From Clostridium sp. TW13 (GTDB taxonomy: Bacteria; Bacillota; Clostridia; Clostridiales; Clostridiaceae): 64,000 nucleotides of DNA. The translations under genes and the position numbers were made by a program. How positions within the stretch are numbered: the stretch's first letter is position 1; each line of letters starts with the position of its first letter. Shown here piece by piece: positions 1 to 9,071 of this stretch. The notes beneath the pieces were generated by a model, which was not told the DNA's origin, did not search any database, and saw only the letters and a list, made by a program, of their open reading frames with translations. The stretch lies in NCBI RefSeq assembly GCF_024345225.1, contig NZ_BROD01000001.1, positions 3,048,362 to 3,112,361 on the forward strand, given 5' to 3'.

Positions 1-149
1 CATATTTTTTCTATAACAACCAATATTAATTTTATTCCTAATTTCTTTTTTTATCAAATTCATTAATTTTTTTATGAACTAATAAAGGCAATGTCTTATT
101 TGCCTAACATCACCGCGCTCTTTTTTGCTTAATTTTTTCTCAACAAAAA

Positions 150-182
150 TAGCTTGCAGCACAACTTAAGTGCTACAAGCTA
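150..182 (-). terminator. Terminator of the glutathione peroxidase pair
   Basis: An imperfect inverted repeat (AGCTTG-AGCAC against GTGCT-CAAGCT, loop about 7 nt) lies 25 nt past the stop of the downstream peroxidase gene. On the minus strand it is followed by ATTTTTG. It fits a rho-independent terminator for the two-gene unit. Confidence 0.7.
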
Positions 183-206
183 TAATAATTTTTGCTATCA
201 TTTAGA

Positions 207-770
207 TTATTTTAATACGTTATGTGAAAGTGTCTTCTCTATATCCTCTACCATGTCCATAGGTTCTACACTTGGCTCAAACCTTTTTATAGCATTACCA
301 TTTCTATCAATTAAGAATTTAGTAAAATTCCACTTTATGCTATCTCCAACCAAATACTCTGGGTAATTTTCTTCTAGCACTGAATATATCATCCTAGAAG
401 AAATATTCTCTTTATCAAAGCCTTCAAAAGGACATTTACTTATTAAGTAATTAAATATTGGATGAGCGTCTCCCCCTCTAACATCTACTTTTTCTGAAAG
501 CTTAAAAGTCACTCCATAATTAAGTTTGCAAAAATTATTCAAATCAGCATTGCTTCCTGGAGCTTGATTTGCAAATTGGTCACATGGAAATCCTAGTATT
601 TCAAAACCATAATCATTATACTTTTTATATAGCTTTTCTAAATCTTCTAGTTGTGGTGTAAATCCACACTTACTTGCTATATTCACAATTAATAAAACCT
701 TATTATTATACTCTTCAAGAGATACTTCCTTTCCATTAATATCTATAAACTTGTAATCAAATATATTCAT
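207..770 (-). CDS. Glutathione peroxidase family protein (Cys type), second of tandem pair
   Basis: This is a thioredoxin-fold peroxidase that would reduce hydroperoxides, in the cytoplasm since no signal peptide is seen. Bacterial Cys enzymes of this family usually use thioredoxin rather than glutathione. The peroxidatic Cys lies in ASKCGFTPQ, the Gln in GFPCDQFANQ and the Trp-Asn pair in KWNFTKFL, so the catalytic tetrad is complete. The start is the ATG at 770, preceded by GGAGGAAG; a TTG 15 nt upstream lies before that site and is rejected. The protein is 187 aa, against 157 aa for its neighbour, because of an insert of about 28 residues (CPFEGFDKEN to EYLVGDSI) before the KWNFTKF motif. 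It lies 18 bp after the paralogue and is probably co-transcribed. Confidence 0.93.
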   Translation of the reverse strand: MNIFDYKFIDINGKEVSLEEYNNKVLLIVNIASKCGFTPQLEDLEKLYKKYNDYGFEILGFPCDQFANQAPGSNADLNNFCKLNYGVTFKLSEKVDVRGGDAHPIFNYLISKCPFEGFDKENISSRMIYSVLEENYPEYLVGDSIKWNFTKFLIDRNGNAIKRFEPSVEPMDMVEDIEKTLSHNVLK

Positions 771-788
771 TATTTCTTCCTCCAATAC

Positions 789-1262
789 TTATAGTAATTT
801 CTCTATATCATTTTTTATTTTTTCTGGAACTGTTATTGGAGCATATCTCCTCACTACATTCCCTTCTTTATCTATTAGAAACTTAGTGAAATTCCACTTT
901 ATTTCACTACCAAGTGTTCCTTTAGCTTCCTTTTTCAAAAATTTATATATTGGGTGCGCATCTTTACCATTGACATCTATTTTCTCAAACATTGTAAATG
1001 ATACTCCATAATTAACTAAGCAAAAGTTACTAATTTCTTCATTGGTACCAGGATCTTGACTAGCAAATTGATTACATGGGAAACCAAGAATTTCTAATCC
1101 TCTATCTTTATATTCCTTATATAAAGCTTCAAGTCCTTCTAACTGAGGAGTTAATCCACATTTACTTGCTGTATTTACAACTAGAACAACTTTATCTTTA
1201 TATTCTTCCATACTAATTTCTTTTCCATTCATGTTTTTTGCTTTAAAGTTATAAAAGTTCAT
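789..1262 (-). CDS. Glutathione peroxidase family protein (Cys type), first of tandem pair
   Basis: At 157 aa this is the usual compact bacterial length. The catalytic signatures are ASKCGLTPQ (peroxidatic Cys), [10 protein letters not shown] (Gln) and [11 protein letters not shown] (Trp/Asn). It is cytoplasmic, with no signal peptide. AGAGAGGT precedes the ATG at 1262. It sits immediately upstream of a longer paralogue, so the pair looks like a local duplication that has since diverged. A role in peroxide defence of an anaerobe is inferred from the family; the reductant cannot be read from sequence. Confidence 0.95.
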   Translation of the reverse strand: MNFYNFKAKNMNGKEISMEEYKDKVVLVVNTASKCGLTPQLEGLEALYKEYKDRGLEILGFPCNQFASQDPGTNEEISNFCLVNYGVSFTMFEKIDVNGKDAHPIYKFLKKEAKGTLGSEIKWNFTKFLIDKEGNVVRRYAPITVPEKIKNDIEKLL

Positions 1263-1718
1263 AGTTCTATACCTCTCTTAAAATTATTCTATTGATTTAT
1301 ATAAATTTAATTTCATTCAATTTATATATTTAAAAAAATTTGCTCAAACTACATGTTATCACACTAATTTTTTAAAGACTGTAAAAACTGTATTTTCACG
1401 CTTATTTAATGTTTTAATTGCATGTATTGTTTTTATATTTAATTCAATTTAATTTTGTAAAATCATTCTGTAATTTAAGTATATTTATATTTTTCAAGTT
1501 TGTCAATAGATATATAGATAATTTTTCTCTCAAATTCTATTAACACCATTGTATTACCTCACTATTAGATTTAAATCCTAGAAAATTTAATTCTTATAAT
1601 TTTCTTTATTGTAAAATAATCATTATAAAATACTACTGCTATAAAAATGTGCCATAAAGCAAAATTGCTCTATGGCACACTAAATAAGATTCTATCTTAG
1701 TATAAACACATAGTAATA
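1263..1718. other. Intergenic region, AT-rich, no gene seen
   Basis: This 456-bp gap lies between the peroxidase start and the end of the PAS-phosphatase gene. It should hold the peroxidase promoter, and it contains the terminator hairpin at 1649-1678. No ORF with a ribosome site was seen. Confidence 0.6.
1649..1678 (-). terminator. Terminator of the partner-switching operon
   Basis: GTGCCATA and TATGGCAC form a strong 8-bp stem with additional pairing of AGCAA/TTGCT inside. On the minus strand ATTTTTAT follows. It lies 40 nt past the stop of the SpoIIE-type phosphatase gene. Confidence 0.8.
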
Positions 1719-3203
1719 CTACAAAACTTCTATTAAAATCATTGTGGAGTCATCTTTTAATTTTCCAACGTCTAATATAGTATCATTTAAAAACTCCTCA
1801 ATATAATTTTTAAATTCCAATGCACTTGCATCTTCCATATATGTTTGTATGACTTTATCTTCATCTAATATAAAATCTAATCCATCTGTAAAGAAGTAAA
1901 TTCTATCACCTTTTTGCAATGAGATAATCTGTTGAGCAAATTCACTATTTTCAAACATACCCAAAAAGGTTCCTTCAACAATTTTTTCTTCAACTTTTTC
2001 TCTTTGAAAGATAAATTGATTTATTCCAGCTCCTACTACCTTCAGTTGCTTTTTACTAAAATCAATGCTAAAACAACATACTGCAATATAATTTTCTTCA
2101 TAATAGTCTATTAATTTTTTATTTAAATTTTTCACTATTTCCATAGGTTCATTAGTAACTGCTATCTCTTGAAAACACAAAACATCAAAAGCTGATATAC
2201 TAAGTGCTGCTGATATTCCCTTTCCCCTAACATCAACAAGTATTCCCACAATCAAGGTTTCACTTACTTTGTATATTCTGTAAAAATCCCCACTAACAAT
2301 ATCAGCAGGCACATATACAGTTTTAATATCAACAATTCCTTCTGCTGGAAATTCTTTTTGAATAGTTTTTCTTTGGATTTCTGCTGCTTTATTTAATTCT
2401 TTCTTAATTTCAGTTACATCTCTTATAATAGCTATTATTGCAGGCTTCCCTTTATATGATATATAACTATGAGATATTTGCAAAATAGCTACTTTATTAT
2501 CAGAAAGAATAAACTCATACTCTGAAATATCTTTTATCTTCTTTTGTAATAATATATTTCTATATCTCTTGTGTAAAGATTTTAAATACTTTTCTTGAAA
2601 ATGCTTATATATATTGCTTCCAATAATTTTATCATAACTTAAATTAAATAACTTACATGCTTCTAGATTTCCTAAAACAATTATATTATCTACTATTATA
2701 ATCACTGGATCTGGTATACTTTTTATAGCCTGCTTATATGTTTCTTCTCTTTCTTCTAGCACTTTCTGAAGAACTCTCTTTTCTGTAATATCTCGTAATC
2801 TTTCAACAATATATAATGGTTCTCCATCTTCACCTATAACTGCATTGCAAGAAACATCCATAAATTTATTTAATTCTGGAATATATCTTTCTTTAGATAT
2901 CATGTCTTTAGTCTGAACTGCTGCCTCAAATGAGCAATCTAAGCATTTTTCTGTTCTACCTAAAATTTCATAACACTTTTTGTCTTTCACTTCTTCAAGA
3001 TTAGTATTATAAAACTTATATCCAGCTTCATTAAAAAAAGATATTGTGTAATCATTATTGTATACCTTTATTACATCAGGAATTCCATTTAGTATTCTAT
3101 TTAGTTGTTTTTCTAGCATCTTACACTTTTCTTTATCTAATATGACATCAATTAACTCTGTATTATTCTGCGATATTTCTACCTTTTTTTCTTCCGAACT
3201 CAT
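1719..3203 (-). CDS. PAS-domain SpoIIE/RsbU-type PP2C serine phosphatase
   Basis: The protein is 494 aa and predicted cytoplasmic. Two PAS domains (about residues 20-145 and 150-270) precede a SpoIIE-type phosphatase domain (about 275-494). The first PAS holds a Cys pair in RTEKCLDCSF, a pattern common in sensor PAS domains. Phosphatase motifs are VSGDFY, LVDVRGKGISAAL and FFTDGLDF, supplying the metal-binding Asp residues. In this family such enzymes dephosphorylate a STAS antagonist and so release an anti-sigma/HATPase partner. The STAS gene lies just upstream with a 136-bp spacer holding a palindromic repeat. The start has AAAGGA 10 nt upstream. The sensed signal is unknown. Confidence 0.9.
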   Translation of the reverse strand: MSSEEKKVEISQNNTELIDVILDKEKCKMLEKQLNRILNGIPDVIKVYNNDYTISFFNEAGYKFYNTNLEEVKDKKCYEILGRTEKCLDCSFEAAVQTKDMISKERYIPELNKFMDVSCNAVIGEDGEPLYIVERLRDITEKRVLQKVLEEREETYKQAIKSIPDPVIIIVDNIIVLGNLEACKLFNLSYDKIIGSNIYKHFQEKYLKSLHKRYRNILLQKKIKDISEYEFILSDNKVAILQISHSYISYKGKPAIIAIIRDVTEIKKELNKAAEIQRKTIQKEFPAEGIVDIKTVYVPADIVSGDFYRIYKVSETLIVGILVDVRGKGISAALSISAFDVLCFQEIAVTNEPMEIVKNLNKKLIDYYEENYIAVCCFSIDFSKKQLKVVGAGINQFIFQREKVEEKIVEGTFLGMFENSEFAQQIISLQKGDRIYFFTDGLDFILDEDKVIQTYMEDASALEFKNYIEEFLNDTILDVGKLKDDSTMILIEVL

Positions 3204-3244
3204 AAACTAAAGGTCCTTTCGATTTCAATTACCTTAATATCATA

Positions 3245-3314
3245 AGGCATCTTCAGAAAATAAATAAGTCCATAGTCTAATATATTGGAACTTGTTATTT
3301 ATTTTCAGATGCCT
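3245..3314. repeat. Repeat family C, copy 1 (MITE-like palindrome)
   Basis: A 70-bp near-palindrome with ends AGGCATCT and AGATGCCT. The arms (AAAATAAATAAGTCC against GGAACTTGTTATTTATTTT) almost meet in the middle. Related copies lie at 6116-6169 and 48761-48829. It sits between the STAS and phosphatase genes inside one operon, where the transcript could form a long hairpin and lower expression of the phosphatase. No transposase is present. Confidence 0.75.
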
Positions 3315-3339
3315 AAATATAGACTATCTTAGGTGCTCA

Positions 3340-3624
3340 CTATTGACATATTTCAAATACCTTATCTAATCTTGTTAATTTAAATAATTTTTCAACCTCT
3401 GGTTTTAATGATTTTAACTTTATACTGCCACCTTTTTCAACACACTTCTTATAAATAGATACTAATGCTCCAAGTCCAGTACTATCTATAAAATTGCATT
3501 TACTAAAATCAAAAATAAAATTCGTTTTTCCTTCTTCTACTAGCTTATTTGTTTCCAATCTAAAATTCGCCACTTCATCTACAATAAAATCCTTTGGTAT
3601 ATTTATAATTATATTGCTTTCCAT
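3340..3624 (-). CDS. STAS-domain anti-sigma factor antagonist (SpoIIAA/RsbV-like)
   Basis: A single-domain STAS protein of 94 aa. The conserved phosphorylation loop is seen as NFIDSTGLGALVS, in which the Ser of DST is the usual phospho-acceptor. In the partner-switch scheme a HATPase kinase phosphorylates this Ser and a PP2C phosphatase removes it. Both partner types are encoded in the same operon (5683-6069 and 1719-3203). The gene starts 15 nt after the chemoreceptor stop, with GGGGAGAAG as ribosome site. No sigma factor gene lies next to it, so the output may be something other than a sigma factor. Confidence 0.93.
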   Translation of the reverse strand: MESNIIINIPKDFIVDEVANFRLETNKLVEEGKTNFIFDFSKCNFIDSTGLGALVSIYKKCVEKGGSIKLKSLKPEVEKLFKLTRLDKVFEICQ

Positions 3625-3639
3625 CTTTTATCTTCTCCC

Positions 3640-5637
3640 CTATAGTTTAAACTTTTCTACAAGTTTAGTTAATTCTTCTGCCATTGCACTTGTTTCCTCA
3701 GCTGTTGCTGTAAAGTTATTTATTGCATTAGCTTGTTCTTCTGTTGCTGCAGATACATTTTCACTATTAGCAGTATTACTTTCAGTAACTGTAGCTACTT
3801 CATTAATCAATCTAACAACCTTGTCTGAAGATGCAACTTCATCTCCAGTAATATCAACAATTTCATTAACGTTATTAACTATATCTTTTATAGCATTAAT
3901 TATATCAATAAATGCTTTATCTGTTTCTGATACTATCTGTACTCCATTGTCAACTTCAGTCTTTGCACTTCCCATTGAACTTACAGCATTTTGAGTTTGT
4001 TCTATCATCTCTCCTACTAGTGCTGCTATTTCTGTTGATCTATCATTAGTCTCTTCAGCTAATTTTCTTACTTCATCAGCTACCACACTAAAACCCTTAC
4101 CATGCTCTCCAGCCCTAGCTGCCTCTATTGATGCATTCAGTGCTAAAAGATTAGTTTGTTCTGCAATAGCATTTATAGTTTGAACTATTCCATGAACTTT
4201 TGCAGATAAACCATTTAATAATTCAAGTGCTTTTGCTGTTTTATCACTGCTAGTACTAATTTCCTTCATTGCTTGTACAGTTTCTTCTACCTTGGTTCTT
4301 CCAAATTCCGCTACATTCATTGTATTACTTGCATTTAAACTTGTTGATTTAGCTCTATTTTGTGCAAGTTGTACAAGACTTGATAACTGCACTAGAACTT
4401 CTGAAATATCTACTATGGATTCATTTTGCTTTTCAGCATCTAACGCTACTTGACTCATCGTTGCACTTATTTCTTCTGTTGTTGCACTTATCTCCTCTGA
4501 TGAAGCTGCCATCTCTTCTGAAGCTGCTGTCAGCTGTTGTGAAGCACTCAACACCCTTCTCACTATTTCATCTTGATGAGATATCATATTATTAAACGAA
4601 ATTCCTAACTCTCCTATTTCATCTTTACTCTGTACATTCACCTTTACAGTCAAGTCTCCTTCACCAGCACGCTTCATCAACTTTTCTAAGTTATTTATAG
4701 GATCTATAATTCCCTTTTTAGAATATAAGTACGCGCATATCATCGCTATGATAATAGCTACAAAAACAATAATAATTGTATAATTTCTAATACTTATTGA
4801 TGATGACATGCAATCATTGTAGTCTGCTGTAACTGCAACCACCCAATTTTCAACTGATTCAAAAGCAACATATTTTTTTACATTATTATATGTATAAAAT
4901 TCCTGTGCTGTTTTGCCACTTTTCATTTGATCAATAATAATTTTAAACTCATCATTTGCTTTATCGCTTGCATTCTCTTTTAATATTTTGTTCTTATCAG
5001 GATGATACACAATTAGTCCATCTCTATTAATCATGTATGCATAACCTTTTTGTCCAATTTTAATTTTGGCTGCATAATTTGAAACATTAGCAAAGTTAAT
5101 GCTTCCAACTACAGTTCCTATGACCTTATCGCCACTTTTAAGAGGATAAGCTATAAAAATAGCAGGATTCCCTGTGAATCTAGATGTTAATACATCACTA
5201 ACCTGCTCTTTTCCATTAAGCGCTGACTTTATGTAGGATCTATCACTTAAATCAATATTAGGTGTCTGTGTTTGATTATCAATAATCACCTTACCCTTGG
5301 CATCTGTAATAATCAATGCCTCCATGTAATCTTTATTTTTTTCCTGAACACTTTGAATATATTTATAAGCCAAATTCAAATTGTCTGAATTGGGATTTGT
5401 AATAATATTGCTAATCTCTTGATTCAAACTTGACACTTCTAACATGCGTTTTACTGAATCTATTTTATCTTCAATTAAATTTGTTGCACTTGCTGCCTGT
5501 TCCTTTAATTGCTCTTGAACAGATGCTTGTATAGAATTTTTTGACATGCTAAATGATATAGCACCTAAAATACACATTGGTATAGAGATTACAATAAAAA
5601 AAGTAATCATCAATTTTGTTTTTATAGAAATCTTCAT
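3640..5637 (-). CDS. Methyl-accepting chemotaxis protein (dCache-HAMP-MCP signal)
   Basis: A complete 665-aa chemoreceptor. TM1 is at about residues 8-30, followed by an extracytoplasmic double-Cache-like sensor of about 240 residues, with [12 protein letters not shown] and [16 protein letters not shown] typical of dCache_1. TM2 lies at about 285-307, then HAMP and a long cytoplasmic coiled coil whose hairpin tip reads [20 protein letters not shown]. It is embedded between an RsbW-like kinase gene (45 bp upstream) and a STAS gene (15 bp downstream). This placement suggests that it feeds the partner-switch, or that the switch tunes chemotaxis. The ribosome site is AGGGGGT. The ligand is unknown; dCache sensors often bind amino acids or carboxylates. 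Confidence 0.95.
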   Translation of the reverse strand: MKISIKTKLMITFFIVISIPMCILGAISFSMSKNSIQASVQEQLKEQAASATNLIEDKIDSVKRMLEVSSLNQEISNIITNPNSDNLNLAYKYIQSVQEKNKDYMEALIITDAKGKVIIDNQTQTPNIDLSDRSYIKSALNGKEQVSDVLTSRFTGNPAIFIAYPLKSGDKVIGTVVGSINFANVSNYAAKIKIGQKGYAYMINRDGLIVYHPDKNKILKENASDKANDEFKIIIDQMKSGKTAQEFYTYNNVKKYVAFESVENWVVAVTADYNDCMSSSISIRNYTIIIVFVAIIIAMICAYLYSKKGIIDPINNLEKLMKRAGEGDLTVKVNVQSKDEIGELGISFNNMISHQDEIVRRVLSASQQLTAASEEMAASSEEISATTEEISATMSQVALDAEKQNESIVDISEVLVQLSSLVQLAQNRAKSTSLNASNTMNVAEFGRTKVEETVQAMKEISTSSDKTAKALELLNGLSAKVHGIVQTINAIAEQTNLLALNASIEAARAGEHGKGFSVVADEVRKLAEETNDRSTEIAALVGEMIEQTQNAVSSMGSAKTEVDNGVQIVSETDKAFIDIINAIKDIVNNVNEIVDITGDEVASSDKVVRLINEVATVTESNTANSENVSAATEEQANAINNFTATAEETSAMAEELTKLVEKFKL

Positions 5638-5682
5638 TAGTTTACCCCCTGTTATGTAAAATGTAAAATAGTTTTTCTGACT

Positions 5683-6069
5683 CTACATAATGTACTTTTT
5701 TACAATTATAGAGTTATCGATGTAATTCACTTCATCAGCATAGCAATTTATAATAAATAGTCCTCTTCCGCTTTCGCTTAAAATATTATTTTGATTGATT
5801 TCCTTAACAATATCTAAACTTTTAATTCCATCGCCACAATCTGTTACTGTTAAAGTTAATTTTTTTCCTAACACTTGCCACTTTACAAGTATCGGCTTGC
5901 TTTTATCACAGTTATTGCCATGAACAAAGGCATTATTAACAGCTTCAGAAATAACTAACTTTATCTCAAAGTGTTGACTCTTTAAATTCATTTTTGTTAC
6001 TATGCTATCTAATTCACTATTCATATTGTCAAGCCCATAAAGCACGCTCTCACCTTTTATGCCCTGCAT
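5683..6069 (-). CDS. RsbW-like anti-sigma regulatory factor / HATPase serine kinase
   Basis: A 128-aa GHKL ATPase domain protein. The N box is seen in ISEAVNNAFVHGN, the G1 box in VTDCGDGI and the G2 box in ESGRGLFIINCYADEVNY. Members phosphorylate STAS antagonists and sequester a target such as a sigma factor. It is the first gene of the operon HATPase, MCP, STAS, PP2C phosphatase. GAGGAGG lies 11 nt before the ATG, a little far but the only site. Repeat family C copy 2 lies directly upstream, in the probable promoter or leader region. Confidence 0.9.
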   Translation of the reverse strand: MQGIKGESVLYGLDNMNSELDSIVTKMNLKSQHFEIKLVISEAVNNAFVHGNNCDKSKPILVKWQVLGKKLTLTVTDCGDGIKSLDIVKEINQNNILSESGRGLFIINCYADEVNYIDNSIIVKKYIM

Positions 6070-6115
6070 AAGTCCAAATTCCTCCTCTTTGTTAATTTTT
6101 GTACAATTGCATCCA

Positions 6116-6169
6116 AGGCATCTGAAAGCAAATAGTTTTATACACTATGTTATTTATTTTCAGATACCT
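6116..6169. repeat. Repeat family C, copy 2 (short)
   Basis: A 54-bp version starting AGGCATCTGAAA and ending TTTTCAGATACCT. The right arm, TTATTTATTTTCAGAT, is identical to that of copy 1; the left arm and centre are shortened. It lies about 50 bp upstream of the RsbW-like gene, so the same operon carries two copies. Confidence 0.7.
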
Positions 6170-6335
6170 AAAATTTACGCAACACCCTATATTATCGCAA
6201 TTACAATCATATTGTTTAATGTTTTATGAACTATTTTGAACAAATATGTATATTTAATGATTGTTTTGCACTAATTATTGCTTATATTTGCTTATATTTT
6301 ATAATATCGTATTTCTCATTTACCACTAACTATTT

Positions 6336-6464
6336 TTATCCGATAGCTAGCATCCATAACACTCCAACTTCTTTAAGTTGGAGATAATGGCTGCACGCTC
6401 CTGGATAAGTTCAACTAAGATTCAGATGGGGATCACCCCCCACATGAATCAAGTTTCACTTGAT
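6336..6464 (+). repeat. Repeat family A, copy 1 (full-length structured element)
   Basis: A 129-bp element with three predicted stems. Stem 1 is a long outer stem (TTATCC with GGATAA, AGC with GCT, CCAT with ATGG) capped by CTCCAACTT-CTTT-AAGTTGGAG. Stem 2 is GATTCA with TGAATC. Stem 3 is the terminal palindrome ATCAAGT-TTC-ACTTGAT. Copy 1 has CCAT/ATGG where copies 2 and 3 have CCGT/ACGG, which is a compensatory pair change. No flanking duplication or ORF is seen. It resembles a non-autonomous or remnant end of an IS200/IS605-type element, but that is inference. Confidence 0.8.
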
Positions 6465-6642
6465 AATTTTAATTATATTATTCTCATTTTCCACCAGGTA
6501 CAGTATGTTTGTACAATATACTATCTCTGATTAAGAAACCACTCTCAACAAAACTAAATTACTTTTACTACCCGTATATTTTGCATTAAGTGCTTAACAT
6601 ATATTTTGGAATTTTTATCACCATTAAGACTCTTTGATATTA

Positions 6643-7230
6643 TTACCACTCAATTTCAGACGCCCAATATTTTGCTGGAAGAATAATTGAAGCCTCAGTT
6701 TTTTCAGGACAAATCAAAGCAGGAAAATAATCAAAGTCAATATAACCATTTGGCAAATGCTCCCTATGAACCATAAATGTTGTAAAGAAAACTTTCTTTC
6801 CATAAGTTAATTTGTCAGGAATCTCATAATTAAAAAGTGTTACTTTCTCATCTGCAAGAATATCTGCAAACATCTGAATCTCTTCATCTCCACAACTAAC
6901 ACCTTTTATTCTAAATAATTTTGACGCAATACTTTTTAGTTTTTCAGGTTGCTCTTCAAAAAAAGTATCTTCTGAAAAGAGCATGACTGCTGGACAATTA
7001 TCCTTCCCTTGCTCAAATAATAAAGAATTGGCTTGGACTATACATGCTACTGCAATCCTGCCTTCTCTTATTAAAACTTTCTGATCTCTATATGTGCTCT
7101 CAAACCTATCATCTTTTGATTGCAACATCCAGTTTGGTTTTTGTAATTTTGTATAGCTACTAAAATGAAATCTTAACTTTTTTCTTTCTCTGTAATATAT
7201 TTCTCTTGTTTTTAGCATTGCCTCTTTCAT
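6643..7230 (-). CDS. Conserved-looking protein of unknown function, 195 aa
   Basis: I do not recognise this family. The protein is soluble (no signal peptide or membrane segment). It has a basic N-terminus (YYRERKKLRFHF), a central acidic part (FSEDTFFEEQPEKL) and a Trp-rich C-terminus (YWASEIEW). The start at 7230 is well supported by AAGGAGGAG. Between its end and the upstream operon lies only repeat-bearing intergenic DNA, so it is probably monocistronic. It is divergent from the J-domain/TPR gene. No catalytic motif stands out. Confidence 0.75.
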   Translation of the reverse strand: MKEAMLKTREIYYRERKKLRFHFSSYTKLQKPNWMLQSKDDRFESTYRDQKVLIREGRIAVACIVQANSLLFEQGKDNCPAVMLFSEDTFFEEQPEKLKSIASKLFRIKGVSCGDEEIQMFADILADEKVTLFNYEIPDKLTYGKKVFFTTFMVHREHLPNGYIDFDYFPALICPEKTEASIILPAKYWASEIEW

Positions 7231-7646
7231 ATAGATCTCCTCCTTATCTACAATTACATAACTTATTTATACCTTCTAATATATCAAAATTATACCATAC
7301 CCTCACTACATTTATCTGTTCAAATCATTTCCTCCACTATTATCAACACTGCAAATTAATATTTCATGATATAATTATTGCAACAGTATTTATACTTATA
7401 TATATTCTATTGAAGTTCCTACATTGTAATATATAGGCTATGTGTAATACTATTTCTTTGTTTATATAGTACTATTCCATAATAATGTTGGTGGACAAGT
7501 TACAAAAAATCGACATTTTTCTACCAACATTTAAGTGGAATAGTTCTATACTCATGTTTATAAACACACAAAGATAACATATGATTATGCATTTAACTAA
7601 TTATGAATTTTGTTAACTGATGCAATTGAAGGGAAGGTAAATTTCG
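7231..7646. other. Divergent intergenic region with repeat B1
   Basis: This 416-bp region separates the unknown protein (minus) from the J-domain gene (plus) and must carry both promoters. The only distinct element I see is repeat B copy 1 at 7472-7543. An apparent ORF at 7206-7436 is low-complexity, overlaps the minus-strand gene start and is not supported. Confidence 0.55.
7472..7543 (+). repeat. Repeat family B, copy 1 (72-bp inverted-repeat element)
   Basis: The ends are CTATTCCA and TGGAATAG, and the inner arms ATGTTGGT and ACCAACAT continue the inverted repeat. The loop contains GGACAAGTTACAA. A second copy lies in opposite orientation at 12549-12621 with the same arms and most of the loop. 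It is MITE-like in form and has no coding content. Confidence 0.8.
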
Positions 7647-9005
7647 ATGAATTTCTGGAGTATACTTGAAATAGATCCAACTGATGATATTTCTGCAATA
7701 AAAAAAGCATATGCTAAAAAACTTAAACTCCATAACCCTGAGGATGATCCTATAGGTTATCAGAAGCTTCGTGAAGCATATGACAGTGCACTAAAGAATG
7801 TTAAATTTATAAAATCCATAAATGAAGATTCTTCTGAGAATATTACAAATTCAGAACAAATTCAAGTTAAAACATACCATGATTTCAGCTTTTCCTCTTC
7901 TTCCATAGAAGAAATTTCTTCATTTAATCAGATTTCCTTTCAACATTCAAAAGTTGACTTATCAGAATTTAATTTGAATGATGCTAAAAACCTCTATGAA
8001 AAAAATAATAAATTCATGTTAGCAGTTGAATCTTTATATAATAACTTTTTTGCAAGAATTGATATAGATAATTGGAAAGCTCTTTTGAACAATGATGCTA
8101 TGTGGAATATTGAAAACAGAGAAAACATTACAAAGTTAATGTTTGATTTCTTAGCTATCCATCATTATCTCCCTCAAGAAATTTGGATTTTGTTAGATAG
8201 TAATTTCAATTGGAATGACTCTGAAAACTTCAAATATGGACATAATAATGAGGAATTTTTGAAGTATGTAAAAAAGCAAATAACACAGAAGACTCCATTG
8301 AGATATTCTTTCTTCAACACTAAATGTTTAGTAGATTTTGAAAGCTTTCTTGAAAATAGAGAAAAAGCTTATGATTGTATTTTAGAAAATTCTCTTTCTG
8401 CAACTGACCTTTATATAAAGAAAGTAAAACAAATTTATGAAAATGATCCTGACTTGTTACTTATTGAAGGTAAGCTTAATTTAAAGAATGAAAATTTTGA
8501 TAATGCAATTTTAGTACTTAGTGAATTACTACTAATCGAACCAGATAACTCAGATGCCCTTTTGTGTCGTGCAACAGCATACTTTGAAAAAAATCAACTT
8601 GATGCTGCCATAAATGATTATGAAAATGCTTATAATAAAACACCAGCTGACTCAGATATACCTCTTATATTAACAAAGAGCTATCTTAAACTTGGTGAAC
8701 TTGAAAAAGCAAAAGATTATGTTCTCAAAGCCATTGATTTAAATTCACTTTCCAGCGAAGCAAAAGCTTTGCGTTCTCAGATAAATGCACGAATAAAAAT
8801 TAAATTAAACAATGAACTAAAAAATGATCCTTATAATGCGCAAATAAAATCTAAACTTTATTCTATAGAACGTGAAATTCTCCAAAAAAATAATGTAGGT
8901 TCATTTAAACCAATTGAAACTCCACTAATGAAACGCCCTTACGTAAAATTAGGCATACTTATATTCATATGTATTTTAATTCTTTTAGCTGCAAAGTATT
9001 TATAA
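7647..9005 (+). CDS. J-domain/TPR membrane protein with degenerate HPD motif
   Basis: A 452-aa protein. The N-terminal J-like domain (about residues 1-50) has the typical start FWSILEIDPTDDISAIKKAY and helix KLREAYDSAL. The HPD signature is altered to HNPED (residues 29-33), so canonical DnaK stimulation is doubtful. A linker and an uncharacterised middle region follow, then TPR-like helical repeats (about 255-395) and one C-terminal membrane segment (about 433-451), leaving the body in the cytoplasm. The start has GAAGGGAAGG upstream. Such J-TPR proteins often sit near Hsp70-like genes, but none is seen here. Confidence 0.85.
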   Translation: MNFWSILEIDPTDDISAIKKAYAKKLKLHNPEDDPIGYQKLREAYDSALKNVKFIKSINEDSSENITNSEQIQVKTYHDFSFSSSSIEEISSFNQISFQHSKVDLSEFNLNDAKNLYEKNNKFMLAVESLYNNFFARIDIDNWKALLNNDAMWNIENRENITKLMFDFLAIHHYLPQEIWILLDSNFNWNDSENFKYGHNNEEFLKYVKKQITQKTPLRYSFFNTKCLVDFESFLENREKAYDCILENSLSATDLYIKKVKQIYENDPDLLLIEGKLNLKNENFDNAILVLSELLLIEPDNSDALLCRATAYFEKNQLDAAINDYENAYNKTPADSDIPLILTKSYLKLGELEKAKDYVLKAIDLNSLSSEAKALRSQINARIKIKLNNELKNDPYNAQIKSKLYSIEREILQKNNVGSFKPIETPLMKRPYVKLGILIFICILILLAAKYL

Positions 9006-9031
9006 TTTGGTTATAAAGAACTACAAAAAAT

Positions 9032-9059
9032 AAAAATATATCTTAATAGATATATTTTT
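9032..9059. terminator. Bidirectional terminator hairpin between convergent genes
   Basis: AAAAATATATCT and AGATATATTTTT form a perfect 12-bp A/T stem with a 4-nt loop. It serves the J-domain gene (plus) and the carboxylesterase gene (minus), whose stops flank it. Confidence 0.7.
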
Positions 9060-9071
9060 ATTTTTATATTG

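Larger units (their letters stand above)
6070..6642. other. Intergenic region carrying repeats C2 and A1
   Basis: A 573-bp gap with no supported gene. It contains a family C palindrome (6116-6169) and a full-length family A element (6336-6464). The remainder is AT-rich and should include the promoter of the partner-switch operon. Confidence 0.6.

Noticed and set aside
789-1262. Selenocysteine in the glutathione peroxidases
   Set aside because: The catalytic codon is a Cys codon in both genes, with no in-frame TGA.
6336-6464. Repeat A as a tRNA, T-box or riboswitch
   Set aside because: The copies lie at gene ends and in either orientation, not consistently in leaders, and lack tRNA or known riboswitch consensus motifs.
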